DNA of 64,000 nucleotides from Actinokineospora iranica (GCF_900101685.1 NZ_FMZZ01000009.1:231690-295689), one strand, 5' to 3'; shown: positions 34,369 through 43,183, numbered from the stretch's first letter. Notes: generated by a model from the letters alone, not told the origin. Translations and numbers: made by a program.

Positions 34369-35408
34369 TGGTCGATCCCAATGAGACAGTGGGCCAGATG
34401 TTGGCGCACGCGCTGCACATCCTGCCCTACGCGCTGGCCCTGGTGCTGCCGGTCGTGCTGCTCGGCGCGCTGGTCCTGCACCTGCTGCGCAACGGGTCGC
34501 TGTCCACCACGATGACCGTGCTGGTGCTGGTCCCGGTCGCCGCGCTGATCACCGGCGTCGTCGGGGTCAGCGGCTTCATGTTCACCACCATGCTCACCAC
34601 GACCCTGCTGGTGTGCCTGCTCGTCACCCTGGTCACTGTCCCCGTCGCGGTGTACCTCGGCCGCCGCATCGCCGCCCGCAGCGTCTGGGAACGCGAAGCC
34701 CGCGACCGCGAACGCGCCGCCGAGGCGTCCCGCCGCGAACTCGTCGCCTGGATCAGCCACGACCTGCGCACCCCGCTCGCGGGCATCCAGGCCATGGCAG
34801 AGGCCCTCGCCGACGGCGTGGTGTCCACCCCGACCGACGTCTCCGGCTACGCCCAGCGTATCGGCGGCGAGACCCGGCGCCTGTCCGCCATGGTGGACGA
34901 CCTGTTCGAGCTGTCCAGGATCACCGCGGGCGCGCTGCGGCTGACCCTGTCCGCGGTGCCGCTGCAAGACGTGGTCAGCGACGCCCTCGCCGCCCAGGTG
35001 CCGATGGCCGAGCGCAAACGGGTCCGGGTCCTGACCAGCGCCCACGAGTGGCCGGTCGTCCTCGGCAGCGACCCAGAACTGGCCCGCGTCGTGTGCAACC
35101 TGGTCTCCAACGCCATCCGGCACACCCCGCCAGACGGCACCGTCGCCGTCCAGATCGGCGTCGAGGGCTCGCACGCCCTGCTCGCCGTCGAGGACGCCTG
35201 CGGCGGCATCCCCGAATCCGAACTCACCCGCGTCTTCGACGTCGCCTTCCGCGGCAGCGCCGCCCGCACCCCCGGCGCCCACACCGGCGGCGGCCTGGGC
35301 CTGGCCATCGCCAAGGGCCTCGTCGAGGCCCACCACGGCGCCATCGCCGCCAGCAACCACGGCCCCGGCTGCCGATTCGAGGTCCGCCTGCCCCTGGCGG
35401 CCCGGTGA
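34368..35408 (+). CDS. Sensor histidine kinase partner of the preceding regulator
   Basis: 346 residues. Two or three TMs at the N-terminus ([60 protein letters not shown]) with almost no extracytoplasmic loop, so it probably senses within the membrane. HisKA box [21 protein letters not shown]-box [16 protein letters not shown]-box [18 protein letters not shown]. Coupled to the regulator gene by a 1-nt overlap. Confidence 0.9.
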   Translation: MVDPNETVGQMLAHALHILPYALALVLPVVLLGALVLHLLRNGSLSTTMTVLVLVPVAALITGVVGVSGFMFTTMLTTTLLVCLLVTLVTVPVAVYLGRRIAARSVWEREARDRERAAEASRRELVAWISHDLRTPLAGIQAMAEALADGVVSTPTDVSGYAQRIGGETRRLSAMVDDLFELSRITAGALRLTLSAVPLQDVVSDALAAQVPMAERKRVRVLTSAHEWPVVLGSDPELARVVCNLVSNAIRHTPPDGTVAVQIGVEGSHALLAVEDACGGIPESELTRVFDVAFRGSAARTPGAHTGGGLGLAIAKGLVEAHHGAIAASNHGPGCRFEVRLPLAAR

Positions 35409-35537
35409 CCGGTGGCCACACCCGTCCTGAGGGGAGACGGGCGCGCTCACCGGGCCGCCCCGCGGTCGCCGTCCGCGCCTGCGGAGTCGGACTCACCACC
35501 GCTGCGAAGACTTCCGGCGCGAGGTGAGTGGGGCTGC

Positions 35538-36602
35538 TTAGCCTGCCGTGACCGGGGCGCGGAGGTGGGCGGACGCGAAGTCGGCCACGCCCGCGTCGAA
35601 GGGGACCTGGGCGTGGAAGCCGAGCAGCGCGCGGGCCGCGGCGGGGTCGGCGACGATGTGGCGGACGTCGGCGGGGCGGGCGCCGCCGACGACCACCGGG
35701 GCCGGGCCGCCACGGGCGGTGGACAGGGCGCGGGCGAGGTCGCCGACGGTGTGGGGGGTGCCGGAGCAGATGTTGGCCGGGGTCGCCTCCCCGGGGAGGC
35801 CGGGCTTTTCGCAGGCGAGGGCGTTGGCCAAGGCCACGTCGGTCGAGTGGACGAAGTCGCGGCGCTGGCCGCCGTCTTCGAGGACGGTTGGCGCTTCGCC
35901 GCGTTCCAGTGCGGAGCGGAACAGGGAGGCCACGCCCGCGTAAGGGGTGTCGCGGGGCATCCTCGGGCCGTAGATGTTGTGGTACCGCAGCGCCCACACG
36001 TGGCCGTCGGTCTGCCGCGCCCACGCCGAGGCCAGGTACTCCTGCGCGGCCTTGGTCGCGGCGTAGGTGCCGCGCGGGTCGATGGGCGCGTCCTCGGGCA
36101 CCAGCGCGGAGTCCAGCGCAGCCCCGCACATCGGGCACGGCGGCTCATACCGGCCCTCGGCGAGGTCCGCCACCCGCCTGCGACCCGGCCGCACCACGCC
36201 GTGGTCGGCGCACAGGTAGCGGCCCTCGCCGTAGACGACCATCGACGACGCCAGCACCAGTCGCCCGACACCGGCCTTGTGCATCGCGGCGAGCACCACG
36301 GCCGTGCCGTAGTCGTTGTGCGCTGTGTACTCCGGCGCGTCGGACGGGTCCAGCCCGTGCCCGACCACCGCGGCCTGGTGGCACACCACGTCCACCCCGC
36401 GCAGCAAGCGCCCCACCAGGTCGCCGTCGCGGATGTCGCCGAGCACGAACTCGTGCGCCCGCACCCACTCGGGCGGCTCGCCGCCGCCGTGCGCCTTCGG
36501 CAGCAGGTTGTCGACCAGCACGACGTCGTGCCCGCGCTCGGCCATCAGATCCGCGACGTGCGACCCGACGAACCCGGCCCCACCGGTGATCAGTACTCGC
36601 AT
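35538..36602 (-). CDS. NAD-dependent nucleotide-sugar epimerase/dehydratase
   Basis: 354 residues. Extended SDR: RVLITGGAGFVGSHVADLMA (GxxGxxG), active-site region SSMVVYGEGRY and the YxxxK pair in GTYAATKAAQEYLA, then LRYHNIYGPRMPRDTPYAGV. An insertion CPMCG (with LC shortly before) between the S and YxxxK elements looks like part of a small zinc knuckle unusual for the family. Makes or modifies an NDP-sugar for the neighbouring glycosyltransferases. Convergent with the histidine kinase and divergent from moaB across a CCGT-type repeat. Confidence 0.87.
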   Translation of the reverse strand: MRVLITGGAGFVGSHVADLMAERGHDVVLVDNLLPKAHGGGEPPEWVRAHEFVLGDIRDGDLVGRLLRGVDVVCHQAAVVGHGLDPSDAPEYTAHNDYGTAVVLAAMHKAGVGRLVLASSMVVYGEGRYLCADHGVVRPGRRRVADLAEGRYEPPCPMCGAALDSALVPEDAPIDPRGTYAATKAAQEYLASAWARQTDGHVWALRYHNIYGPRMPRDTPYAGVASLFRSALERGEAPTVLEDGGQRRDFVHSTDVALANALACEKPGLPGEATPANICSGTPHTVGDLARALSTARGGPAPVVVGGARPADVRHIVADPAAARALLGFHAQVPFDAGVADFASAHLRAPVTAG

Positions 36603-36652
36603 GGCCCCGACGCTATGGCCGCCGCGACCCCACCGCCCCGCCCCCGCCCGGT

Positions 36653-36683
36653 CCGTCACAGTTCCGTCAGGTTTTCCGTCGGG
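36653..36683. promoter_or_regulatory. CCGT-type motif, copy 3 (three half-sites)
   Basis: CCGTCACAGTT, then CCGTCAGGTTTT, then CCGTCGGG: half-sites at 36653, 36664 and 36676, 11 and 12 nt apart. GTTCCGTCAGG is identical to copy 2. Located between the divergent epimerase and moaB genes. Confidence 0.5.
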
Positions 36684-36763
36684 TTTCGCCCGCTCGCGCG
36701 CACCACGCGGACACGCCTCACCTCCATCGGATCCGCCCGCCCCAAACGACTACGGTTGACCCC

Positions 36764-37264
36764 ATGGAACGCAGCGCGCAGCGGCTCGGCAGGGCTCTCA
36801 TCGTCATCGTGGATGACCGGGTGGCGCACGGGGAGCACGACGACAACGTGGGACCGCTGGTCACCGAACTGCTCGAAGAAGCAGGCTTCATCGTCGACGG
36901 CGTCGTCTCCGTCGAAGGCGAGACGGTCGCCATCCGCAACGCCCTCAACACGGCCGTCATCGGCGGCGCCGACCTCGTGGTCACCGTCGGCGGCACCGGT
37001 GTCTCCCCCCGCGACGTCACCCCCGACGCGACCCAGGGCGTGCTCGACCGCCCGATCCCCGGCATCGCCGAGGCCCTGCGCTCCTCCGGCCTGGCGGCGG
37101 GCGCGGTGGACGCGGGCGTCTCCCGGGGCCTGGTCGGTGTCTCCGGCAGCACCCTCGTCGTCAACCTGGCAGGCTCCCGCAGCGCGGTCCGCGACGGCAT
37201 GGCCACCCTGTCGTCCCTGGTCCCCTACGTGATCGGCGAACTCTCCGGCCTCGACGGCAACTGA
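36764..37264 (+). CDS. moaB: Molybdenum cofactor protein MoaB/MogA family
   Basis: 166 residues. MoCF-binding fold: RALIVIVDDRVAHGEHDDNV, then LVVTVGGTGVSPRDVTPDAT (the molybdopterin-binding GGTG motif) and STLVVNLAGSRSAVRDGMAT. By position (pepD ... moaB-mscL) it corresponds to mycobacterial moaB2. Adenylates or binds molybdopterin in cofactor synthesis; relevant to the Mo enzyme encoded in the island to its left. Confidence 0.9.
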   Translation: MERSAQRLGRALIVIVDDRVAHGEHDDNVGPLVTELLEEAGFIVDGVVSVEGETVAIRNALNTAVIGGADLVVTVGGTGVSPRDVTPDATQGVLDRPIPGIAEALRSSGLAAGAVDAGVSRGLVGVSGSTLVVNLAGSRSAVRDGMATLSSLVPYVIGELSGLDGN

Positions 37265-37277
37265 CCTCCGCCAGCCC

Positions 37278-37715
37278 ATGCCCACCCGAGAAGACGACCC
37301 CACCCCCGGCGCCGGTCCGACCCCGGCCACCCGTCCCAGCCCGGACGGCCCCATCCCCGAAGGCGGCGGTCAGGCCACCGCCGGGGGTGGCGCCGCTTCG
37401 GGCAGCGGCGACGTTTCGGGCAGCGGCGACGCTTCGGCCGGGGACACCAGTCCACGTGGGGGCATCGCGTCGGGCGGGGACACCGACCCAAGCGACGGCA
37501 CCCCGTCGAGTGGCGGGTCCCCTGGCCGGGCCCAGGAGGAGGGGCGCCAGTGCGTGCCTCCGCCTCCGGCCAGGGCCAAGCCTCGACGCCCCGCGAGCCT
37601 CGACGAGATCTTCGGCGACGTTCTCCCGGACACCACCGCCGACGAACGCGACCTCACCCCGCCGACCTCCGACGACTGGTACGAGCGCAACCGCCCGCCC
37701 CACCACGAGGGCTGA
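37278..37715 (+). CDS. Disordered Pro/Gly/Ser-rich protein of unknown function
   Basis: 145 residues, 13 bp after moaB. The first 100 residues are low complexity (Gly, Ser, Asp, Pro). The C-terminal 40 (RRPASLDEIFGDVLPDTTAD, then DDWYERNRPPHHEG) look like a short conserved motif and are the reason to accept it as a gene. No domain, signal or TM. Possibly an interaction tail protein co-transcribed with moaB. Confidence 0.7.
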   Translation: MPTREDDPTPGAGPTPATRPSPDGPIPEGGGQATAGGGAASGSGDVSGSGDASAGDTSPRGGIASGGDTDPSDGTPSSGGSPGRAQEEGRQCVPPPPARAKPRRPASLDEIFGDVLPDTTADERDLTPPTSDDWYERNRPPHHEG

Positions 37716-38070
37716 CCCCCAGTCGGGCGCGATGCTCGCTCCGCATTGGACGGACCCGAACACTGGCCGCCGGGGCGTCAGCGGATCGGGCGAACCGCGG
37801 CTTCGAGGCGGAGGTGTGGTCACGCGACCCCAGTCGGATTTCGTCACCCGCCACCACATGAGACCAGGTCTTACCGCGGATTCGCTCCCCAGCGTGGATT
37901 CGTCCGCTCGGCGTGGATTCGTAGTCCGCGTGGGAGTCGCGGGTGCCGTGTGATCTGCGAGTGCGGGTCCTTCTTTTGTCGATTCTTTCTCCTTTCGGTG
38001 TGGCGAATTCCGTGAATAGTGCTGGTTCGACGGGAATCAGTTCGGTAGCGCAGACACACAGCGGGAAGGC
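37716..38070. other. Gene-free interval with short GGATTCG direct repeats
   Basis: About 355 bp between the disordered protein and the mscL terminator. GCGTGGATTCGT occurs at 37892-37903 and 37911-37922, with a related GCGGATTCG at 37876-37884, giving GGATTCG cores 18 and 19 nt apart. No supported gene. Confidence 0.5.
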
Positions 38071-38103
38071 GTCCTGTCCCGAGTGGGGTTTTCGGGACAG
38101 GAC
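38071..38103 (-). terminator. Terminator after mscL
   Basis: GTCCTGTCCCGA and TCGGGACAGGAC, 12-bp perfect arms, 9-nt loop, 19 nt beyond the mscL stop. Confidence 0.75.
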
Positions 38104-38121
38104 AACCGATCCCAGCAGCGG

Positions 38122-38520
38122 TCAGCTGTTCTGCCGCTGGCGGAGCAGGTCGCGGATCTCGGTGAGGAGTTCGACGTCGGTGGGCTGGGCGGGGCCCGCT
38201 TCCTCACCGCGCTTGCGGCGTTCCTGGATGTGCTTCACGGGCACGACGATGACGAAGTAGACGATCGCGGCGACGATCAGGAAGTTGATCCCCGCGTTGA
38301 TCACCGCGCCGAAGTCGAGGAACGTCGACGACTTGTCGCCGATGATGCGGAAACCGAGACCGTCGGCCGCGTTCGAGCCGCCCGCCGAATTGATCAGCGG
38401 TTTGATCAGCCCGTCGGTGAACGAGGTGACGATCGCGGTGAACGCGGCGCCGATGACCACGGCCACTGCCAGATCGATGACGTTCCCGCGCATCAGGAAG
38501 TCTTTGAAGCCCTTGATCAC
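38122..38520 (-). CDS. mscL: Large-conductance mechanosensitive channel
   Basis: 132 residues. MIKGFKDFLMRGNVIDLAVA begins the amphipathic N-helix and TM1 (VVIGAAFTAIVTSF); TM2 is INFLIVAAIVYFVIVVPVKH; the C-terminal bundle ends LLTEIRDLLRQRQNS. GTG start with TTGGAG 7 nt upstream. Opens under membrane tension to release solutes. Same position after moaB2, in opposite orientation, as in M. tuberculosis. Confidence 0.97.
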   Translation of the reverse strand: MIKGFKDFLMRGNVIDLAVAVVIGAAFTAIVTSFTDGLIKPLINSAGGSNAADGLGFRIIGDKSSTFLDFGAVINAGINFLIVAAIVYFVIVVPVKHIQERRKRGEEAGPAQPTDVELLTEIRDLLRQRQNS

Positions 38521-38574
38521 GTGCGCACTCCAATTTCTCGGTAGGACGGCGGGGGACCGTCCGAGGTAGACCGG

Positions 38575-39195
38575 CTATCGGAGAGTAACCGTCACCGGTT
38601 GTCCCAGTGAGACTGACGCCACCTGCGTCGCGGAATCCCTCATGAGGGCGATGAGCACCAGGCTGCCCCGCCGATCGTCCTCTTCCGGGCGCACGGTCAC
38701 GACCGCCGCGTCTCTCGCCAGCACCATGGCGCGGCCGTCGTCCGGGTTCGCGGTGACCACGTCGACCCGCGACCCGGGCCGCAGTAATCCGGCCACGGCC
38801 GGGTCGGCCAGTCGCACGGGAACCGCGGCGGCGTCGGGGCCGAGGGTGCTCGCGGTGTTCTCCGCGCCGACGAGGCGGACGCGGGTGATCGGCTCGCCCG
38901 CATCGATGGCGCCCGCGAGGACGCGGCCCGCGGCGTCGGCGGGATCGGTGAGCGCGGACGCGGGGCGCACGTCTGGCGGAGCGCGGATGATCCGGACATC
39001 GGTCGCTGCGATCACCGCCCCCGGCGCGAGCGGGTGGGCGGCGACGAGAAGCGGGACCGCGTCGTCGGCAGGCGCCGGTCGGATCGCGAGCAGCCCGGCC
39101 AGCAGCGCCAGCGTCAAGGCGATGGCTCGGCGCAGGGTCAGGGCGCGGGGCAGCGCGGCGAGGGCGCGCAGGCGGGGCAGGTCGTGGTGGCGCAT
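38575..39195 (-). CDS. SAF-domain protein, CpaB/RcpC-like
   Basis: 206 residues: short cytoplasmic start, one TM (RAIALTLALLAGLLAIRPAP), then a SAF domain beginning VPLLVAAHPLAPGAVIAATD and a second half (VPVRLADPAVAGLLRPGSRV, DVVTANP) as in CpaB of Flp pilus systems. No other tad/flp genes are nearby, so it is an isolated member. Upstream of mscL on the same strand, 54 bp apart. Confidence 0.8.
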   Translation of the reverse strand: MRHHDLPRLRALAALPRALTLRRAIALTLALLAGLLAIRPAPADDAVPLLVAAHPLAPGAVIAATDVRIIRAPPDVRPASALTDPADAAGRVLAGAIDAGEPITRVRLVGAENTASTLGPDAAAVPVRLADPAVAGLLRPGSRVDVVTANPDDGRAMVLARDAAVVTVRPEEDDRRGSLVLIALMRDSATQVASVSLGQPVTVTLR

Positions 39196-39274
39196 CGGGT
39201 TCCCCCAGGTCGAATCGGTGATGATTCGACGTTAGGCGGAAATCGGGGTGTTGGGGAGCCCGGTGCGCTCAGCC

Positions 39275-39299
39275 TGTGGATAACTCGGCCTGTGGATAA
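39275..39299. promoter_or_regulatory. Pair of perfect DnaA-box sequences
   Basis: TGTGGATAA (reverse complement TTATCCACA) occurs at 39275-39283 and 39291-39299, spaced 16 nt, between the CpaB-like and FmdB-like genes. Whether DnaA binds here is untested; no replication-origin genes are near. Confidence 0.45.
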
Positions 39300-39300
39300 C

Positions 39301-39648
39301 TCAGGACGCCTTGGCCGTCGTTCCGCCACTGTTGGCGGTGGACGAGGAAGCCGACGACGAAGCCGACGAAGACGAAGTGGAAGGAGCCGACGATGACTCG
39401 CTCTTGCTGGAGGACTCGGTCTTGGTGGACGAGTCCGCGGTGCTCGACGCCGTGGACCCGCTCTTGCCACCCGACCGGCTGTCCGTGCGGTAGAAGCCGC
39501 TCCCCTTGAACACCACGCCCACCGAGCTGTAGAGCTTGCGCAGCCGACCGGTGCACTCCGGGCACTCGGACAGCGCGGAGTCGGTGAACGCTTGCACCGC
39601 CTCGAAGCGGTGCTCGCAGGCCGTACAGGCGTATTGGTACGTGGGCAC
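39301..39648 (-). CDS. FmdB-family zinc-ribbon protein (Ruc-like)
   Basis: 115 residues from GTG 39648 (GGGAG 6 nt upstream). A regulatory zinc ribbon (PTYQYACTACEHRFEAVQAF, ECPECTGRLRKLY: two CxxC) is followed by FKGSGFYRTD and a 60-residue Ser/Thr/Lys-rich disordered tail. By position next to 5-formyl-THF cyclo-ligase it corresponds to mycobacterial Rv0991c (Ruc), described as a redox-regulated chaperone whose cysteines and disordered tail are essential. Function here inferred from that. Confidence 0.85.
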   Translation of the reverse strand: MPTYQYACTACEHRFEAVQAFTDSALSECPECTGRLRKLYSSVGVVFKGSGFYRTDSRSGGKSGSTASSTADSSTKTESSSKSESSSAPSTSSSSASSSASSSTANSGGTTAKAS

Positions 39649-39764
39649 GGAGGGCTCCCTTTCAGAACCTGGCACTCGGTCAGCCTGAGTGCTAACCAAT
39701 TCTGCGTCAACGCGGGCGCGCAGCGCAAACATTCCCGCTGGAGGTCACACCAACCTGGAGGTCG

Positions 39765-40379
39765 TCAATGCAGTCGCAACAACCCGCGGCCGGGCGTCAG
39801 CACGCCGGTCACCGCCACGTCGTGCGGCTCGGACGGGAGCACGTCGAACAGCTCCGGGTCGCGCACGACCGCGACCAGCGGCGTGTCCGGCGCGGCGATC
39901 GACAGCGACCGGTCGTAGTAGCCCGCGCCCCGGCCCAGCCGCGTGCCAGACCGGTCCACCGCCAGCGCGGGCACCAGCACCACATCCGCGATCCGCAGCG
40001 CCGTCTCGCCGAGCCGCTCGCCGATCGGCTGCCGCAGCCCGAACGGGCCAGGCCGCAGGTGCTCGGGGCCGTCGTACCAGGCCCAGTCGAGTGGGCCCGG
40101 GCCCCGGCCGGTGACGATCGGCAGCAGGATGCGGACGCCGTGGTCGGCCACCTCGTCGAGCATCTGGACCGAGCCGGGCTCGGACCCGATAGGCACGTAC
40201 GCGCACAGTGTCTGGCCGCGGCGCACCACGCGCCCGTTCGTCAGCAGCGCTGTGAGCTGCATCGCCTCGGCGAACCGCACGTTCGCGGGCACCCGCCGCC
40301 GCTCGGTCAGCAGCGCCCGGCGCCACTGGTCCTTGGTCCACGCGCGCGTAGCTTCGAGATCACTCCCAGGCCCGGCCAC
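39765..40379 (-). CDS. 5-formyltetrahydrofolate cyclo-ligase
   Basis: 204 residues. KDQWRRALLTERRR N-terminal ATP-binding helix, VRILLPIVTGRGPGPLDWAW, and the family signature region DVVLVPALAVDRSGTRLGRG followed by GAGYYDRSL. Converts 5-formyl-THF with ATP to 5,10-methenyl-THF. GTG start at 40379, 18 bp from the divergent galU. Confidence 0.93.
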   Translation of the reverse strand: MAGPGSDLEATRAWTKDQWRRALLTERRRVPANVRFAEAMQLTALLTNGRVVRRGQTLCAYVPIGSEPGSVQMLDEVADHGVRILLPIVTGRGPGPLDWAWYDGPEHLRPGPFGLRQPIGERLGETALRIADVVLVPALAVDRSGTRLGRGAGYYDRSLSIAAPDTPLVAVVRDPELFDVLPSEPHDVAVTGVLTPGRGLLRLH

Positions 40380-40397
40380 ATGACGAGGTTAGGCTCC

Positions 40398-41294
40398 ATG
40401 TCCATGAGCGCGTCGACCGCATTCACCACCGCCATCGTGCCCGCCGCGGGTCTGGGCACCCGATTCCTGCCCACCACGAAAGCTGTGCCGAAGGAGCTCC
40501 TGCCGGTGGTGGACACACCGGGGATCGAGTATGTGGCCGCAGAGGCGGCGCAGGCAGGCGCGGCGCGCCTGGTCATCGTCACCTCCCCAGGGAAGGACGC
40601 GGTAGCCGAGTACTTCCGGCCGCAGCCGGAGCTGGAGAAGACCCTTGAGGCGCGCGGCAAGACCGCGCTGCTCGACAAGGTCCGGCGCGCCCCCGGCCTG
40701 CTGGAGGTGGAGACCGCGATCCAGGAGCAGGCGCTGGGCCTCGGGCACGCGGTCGGCTGCGCCGAGCCGAACCTGCGTCCGGAGGACGAGGCCGTCGCCG
40801 TCCTGCTCCCGGACGACCTGGTGCTGCCCAACGGGGTCCTGAGCCGGATGGCCGCGGTCCGCGCCGAGTTCGGCGGCAGCGTGCTGTGCGCGTTCGACAT
40901 CCCGCGCGAGCAGATCTCGGCCTACGGCGTGTTCGACGTCGAGGACACCGGCGACGACGACGTCAAGAAGGTCAACGGCATGGTGGAGAAGCCACCCGCC
41001 GACGAGGCCCCCTCGACCTTCGCCGCAGCGGGTCGATACCTGCTCGACCGGGCGATCTTCGACGCGCTCAAGCGGATCACCCCGGGGGCGGGCGGCGAGC
41101 TGCAGCTCACCGACGCCATCGCCATGCTGATCGCCGATGGGCACCCCGTGCACGTGGTGGTGCACCGAGGTGACCGGCATGACCTGGGCAATCCTGGTGG
41201 TTTCCTGCGTGCCGCCGTGGACTTTGCGCTCGACCATCCGGAGTATGGGCCCGGCCTGCGCGCATGGCTGCGGGACCGTATCGACGCCGAGTAG
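40398..41294 (+). CDS. galU: UTP-glucose-1-phosphate uridylyltransferase
   Basis: 298 residues. TTAIVPAAGLGTRFLPTTKA and VPKELLPVVDTPGIEYVAAE (nucleotide and metal site), LLPDDLVLPN, GMVEKPPADEAPSTFAAAGR, and a C-terminal GDRHDLGNPGGFLRAAVDFA. Makes UDP-glucose for wall glycans and for GalT recycling. Start ATG at 40398; an ATG two codons on (40404) is possible. Followed 19 bp later by glp. Confidence 0.95.
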   Translation: MSMSASTAFTTAIVPAAGLGTRFLPTTKAVPKELLPVVDTPGIEYVAAEAAQAGAARLVIVTSPGKDAVAEYFRPQPELEKTLEARGKTALLDKVRRAPGLLEVETAIQEQALGLGHAVGCAEPNLRPEDEAVAVLLPDDLVLPNGVLSRMAAVRAEFGGSVLCAFDIPREQISAYGVFDVEDTGDDDVKKVNGMVEKPPADEAPSTFAAAGRYLLDRAIFDALKRITPGAGGELQLTDAIAMLIADGHPVHVVVHRGDRHDLGNPGGFLRAAVDFALDHPEYGPGLRAWLRDRIDAE

Positions 41295-41313
41295 ACGAAC
41301 AAAAGGTAACCGG

Positions 41314-42537
41314 ATGAGGTCAGTCGACGAGCAACTCGCCAGGGCGCTGGCGGCCGCGGTCCGCCCCGCTCCCGTGCGGGTCGCCATCTCCGAGGCGCAG
41401 GGCCTGCTCTGCGCGGAGGAGGTCGTGGCCGAGCGGGCGCTGCCCGGGTTCGACCAGGCCGCGGTCGACGGTTACGCGGTGCGCAGCGTCGACACCCAGG
41501 CCGCGGGCGAGGAGCCGGTGGTGCTGCCGGTGGTCGGTGAGATCGCGGCCGGGTCCCGCCAGCCGCGCAGGCTCCAGCCTGGGCAGGCGGTGCGCATCGC
41601 GACCGGCGCGCCGCTGCCCACGCTCGCCGACGCGGTGCTGCCGGTCGCCTACACCGACGGGCACCACGCGCGGGTCACGGTGAACCAGCCGGTGCCCTCC
41701 GCGGCCTACGTGCGGCGGACCGGCGAGGACGTGCAGACCGGTGACGTCGCGGTGCGGCGGGGGTCGGTCATCGGGTCGGCGCAGGTGGGGCTGCTCGCGG
41801 CCGTGGGACGGTCCAAGGTGCTGGTCTACCCGCGGCCGCGGGTGTCGGTCATCTCGCTCGGCGACGAACTGGTCGACATCGACCGGACCCCGGGGCAAGG
41901 CCAGGTCTACGACGTCAACTCCTACGCCCTGGCCGCCGCGGCCAGGGACGCGGGCGCGGAGGTCAGCCGGGTCGGCATCGTCTCCAGCGATGTCAAGCGC
42001 TTGCGGGAGGTCGTGGAGGGCAGGCTCGTGCTGTCCGAGATCGTGGTGATCGCGGGCGGGGTCGGCGGCGAGCTGTCCGACGAGCTCAAGTCCGCCATCA
42101 CCGAACTGGGTGACATCGACCTGACCAGGGTCGCCATGCACCCCGGCTCGGTGCAGGGCTTCGGCAGGCTCGGGCCGGACGCCGTGCCGACCTTCCTGCT
42201 GCCCGGCAACCCGATGAGCGCGCTGGTGGTGTTCGAGGTCATGGTGCGGCCGCTGATCCGCGCGGTGCAGGGCAAACGCAACCCGCACCGCCGGGTGGTC
42301 ACCGCGCGGCTGCTGTCGCCGATCACCTCGACCAAGGGCCGCCGCGGTTTCCTGCGCGGGCAGCTGCTGCGCGACGAGAGCAACGGCGAGTACCTGGTGC
42401 AGCCGCTTGGCCTGTCCGGGTCGCACCTGCTCGCCTCGCTCGCCGAGGCCAACTGCCTGGTGCTGGTCGACGAGGAGACCACCGACGTCGCCGTCGGCGA
42501 AGAGGTGCGGGTCACCTTCCTCGCCCAACGTGGCTAG
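41314..42537 (+). CDS. glp: MoeA-like gephyrin-like protein (Glp)
   Basis: 407 residues with MoeA domain order: LPGFDQAAVDGYAVRSVDTQ, RIATGAPLPTLADAVLPVAY, PRVSVISLGDELVDIDRTPG, then VVIAGGVGGELSDELKSAIT, where the canonical molybdopterin-site GGxS is GGVGGE, and FLLPGNPMSALVVFEVMVRP. The gene order galU-glp-rimJ-glpR is that of corynebacteria and mycobacteria, where this MoeA paralogue (Rv0994 position) acts as gephyrin-like protein binding FtsZ and a membrane receptor in cell division. A molybdenum-insertion role cannot be excluded. AAGGT 8 nt before ATG. Confidence 0.88.
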   Translation: MRSVDEQLARALAAAVRPAPVRVAISEAQGLLCAEEVVAERALPGFDQAAVDGYAVRSVDTQAAGEEPVVLPVVGEIAAGSRQPRRLQPGQAVRIATGAPLPTLADAVLPVAYTDGHHARVTVNQPVPSAAYVRRTGEDVQTGDVAVRRGSVIGSAQVGLLAAVGRSKVLVYPRPRVSVISLGDELVDIDRTPGQGQVYDVNSYALAAAARDAGAEVSRVGIVSSDVKRLREVVEGRLVLSEIVVIAGGVGGELSDELKSAITELGDIDLTRVAMHPGSVQGFGRLGPDAVPTFLLPGNPMSALVVFEVMVRPLIRAVQGKRNPHRRVVTARLLSPITSTKGRRGFLRGQLLRDESNGEYLVQPLGLSGSHLLASLAEANCLVLVDEETTDVAVGEEVRVTFLAQRG

Positions 42538-43183
42538 CCCGCGGCTCCCGGGCCGTCACCCGGGCTGGCCAGCGCGGCTGGGGCCGCTGCGGGTGCCCGC
42601 GGGCGAGGTCGTCCTGCGCAAACCGCGCTTCTTCGACGGCGGGGCGTGGAGCCGGACGCGGCTGCGCGACCAGGCCCACCTGGAGAACTGGGAGCCCTCG
42701 GCCCCTGGCACCTGGGCCGATCGCAACGCCTCGGTCGCCTGGCCCAGCCAGTGGTCGACGCTGCGCGCGCTGGGCAGGCGGGGGCTGTCGCTGCCGTTCG
42801 TGATCACCGTGGACGGGCAGTTCGCGGGGCAGATCACGGTGGGGAATGTGATCCGCGGCTCGCTGTGCTCGGCGTGGGTCGGCTACTGGGTCGCGGGCGA
42901 CGTGGTCGGCGGCGGGGTCGCCACGGCTGCCGTCGCCATGGTCGTCGACCACTGCTTCTCCTCGGCGGGCCTGCACCGGATCGAGGCCACCGTGCGGCCG
43001 GAGAACACCGCCAGCCTCCGGGTGCTCGCCAAGCTCGGATTCCGTCAGGAAGGCGTGTTCCGCCGCTACCTGGACGTGGCGGGCGACTGGCGTGACCACC
43101 TCTGTCTGGCAGTGACCACAGAGGACACCGGAGACGGCCTGGTGCCGCTGCTGCTCGCCCAGGGAAAAGCGGCTCTTCCATGA
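42530..43183 (+). CDS. rimJ: GNAT acetyltransferase, RimJ/RimL family
   Basis: 217 residues, GTG start 8 nt inside the end of glp. FVITVDGQFAGQITVGNVIR, VGYWVAGDVVGGGVATAAVA (acetyl-CoA loop), then HRIEATVRPENTASLRVLAK and LGFRQEGVFRRYLDVAGDWR. Predicted N-terminal protein acetyltransferase. Conserved member of the galU-glp-rimJ-glpR block. Confidence 0.9.
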   Translation: MASPRLPGRHPGWPARLGPLRVPAGEVVLRKPRFFDGGAWSRTRLRDQAHLENWEPSAPGTWADRNASVAWPSQWSTLRALGRRGLSLPFVITVDGQFAGQITVGNVIRGSLCSAWVGYWVAGDVVGGGVATAAVAMVVDHCFSSAGLHRIEATVRPENTASLRVLAKLGFRQEGVFRRYLDVAGDWRDHLCLAVTTEDTGDGLVPLLLAQGKAALP

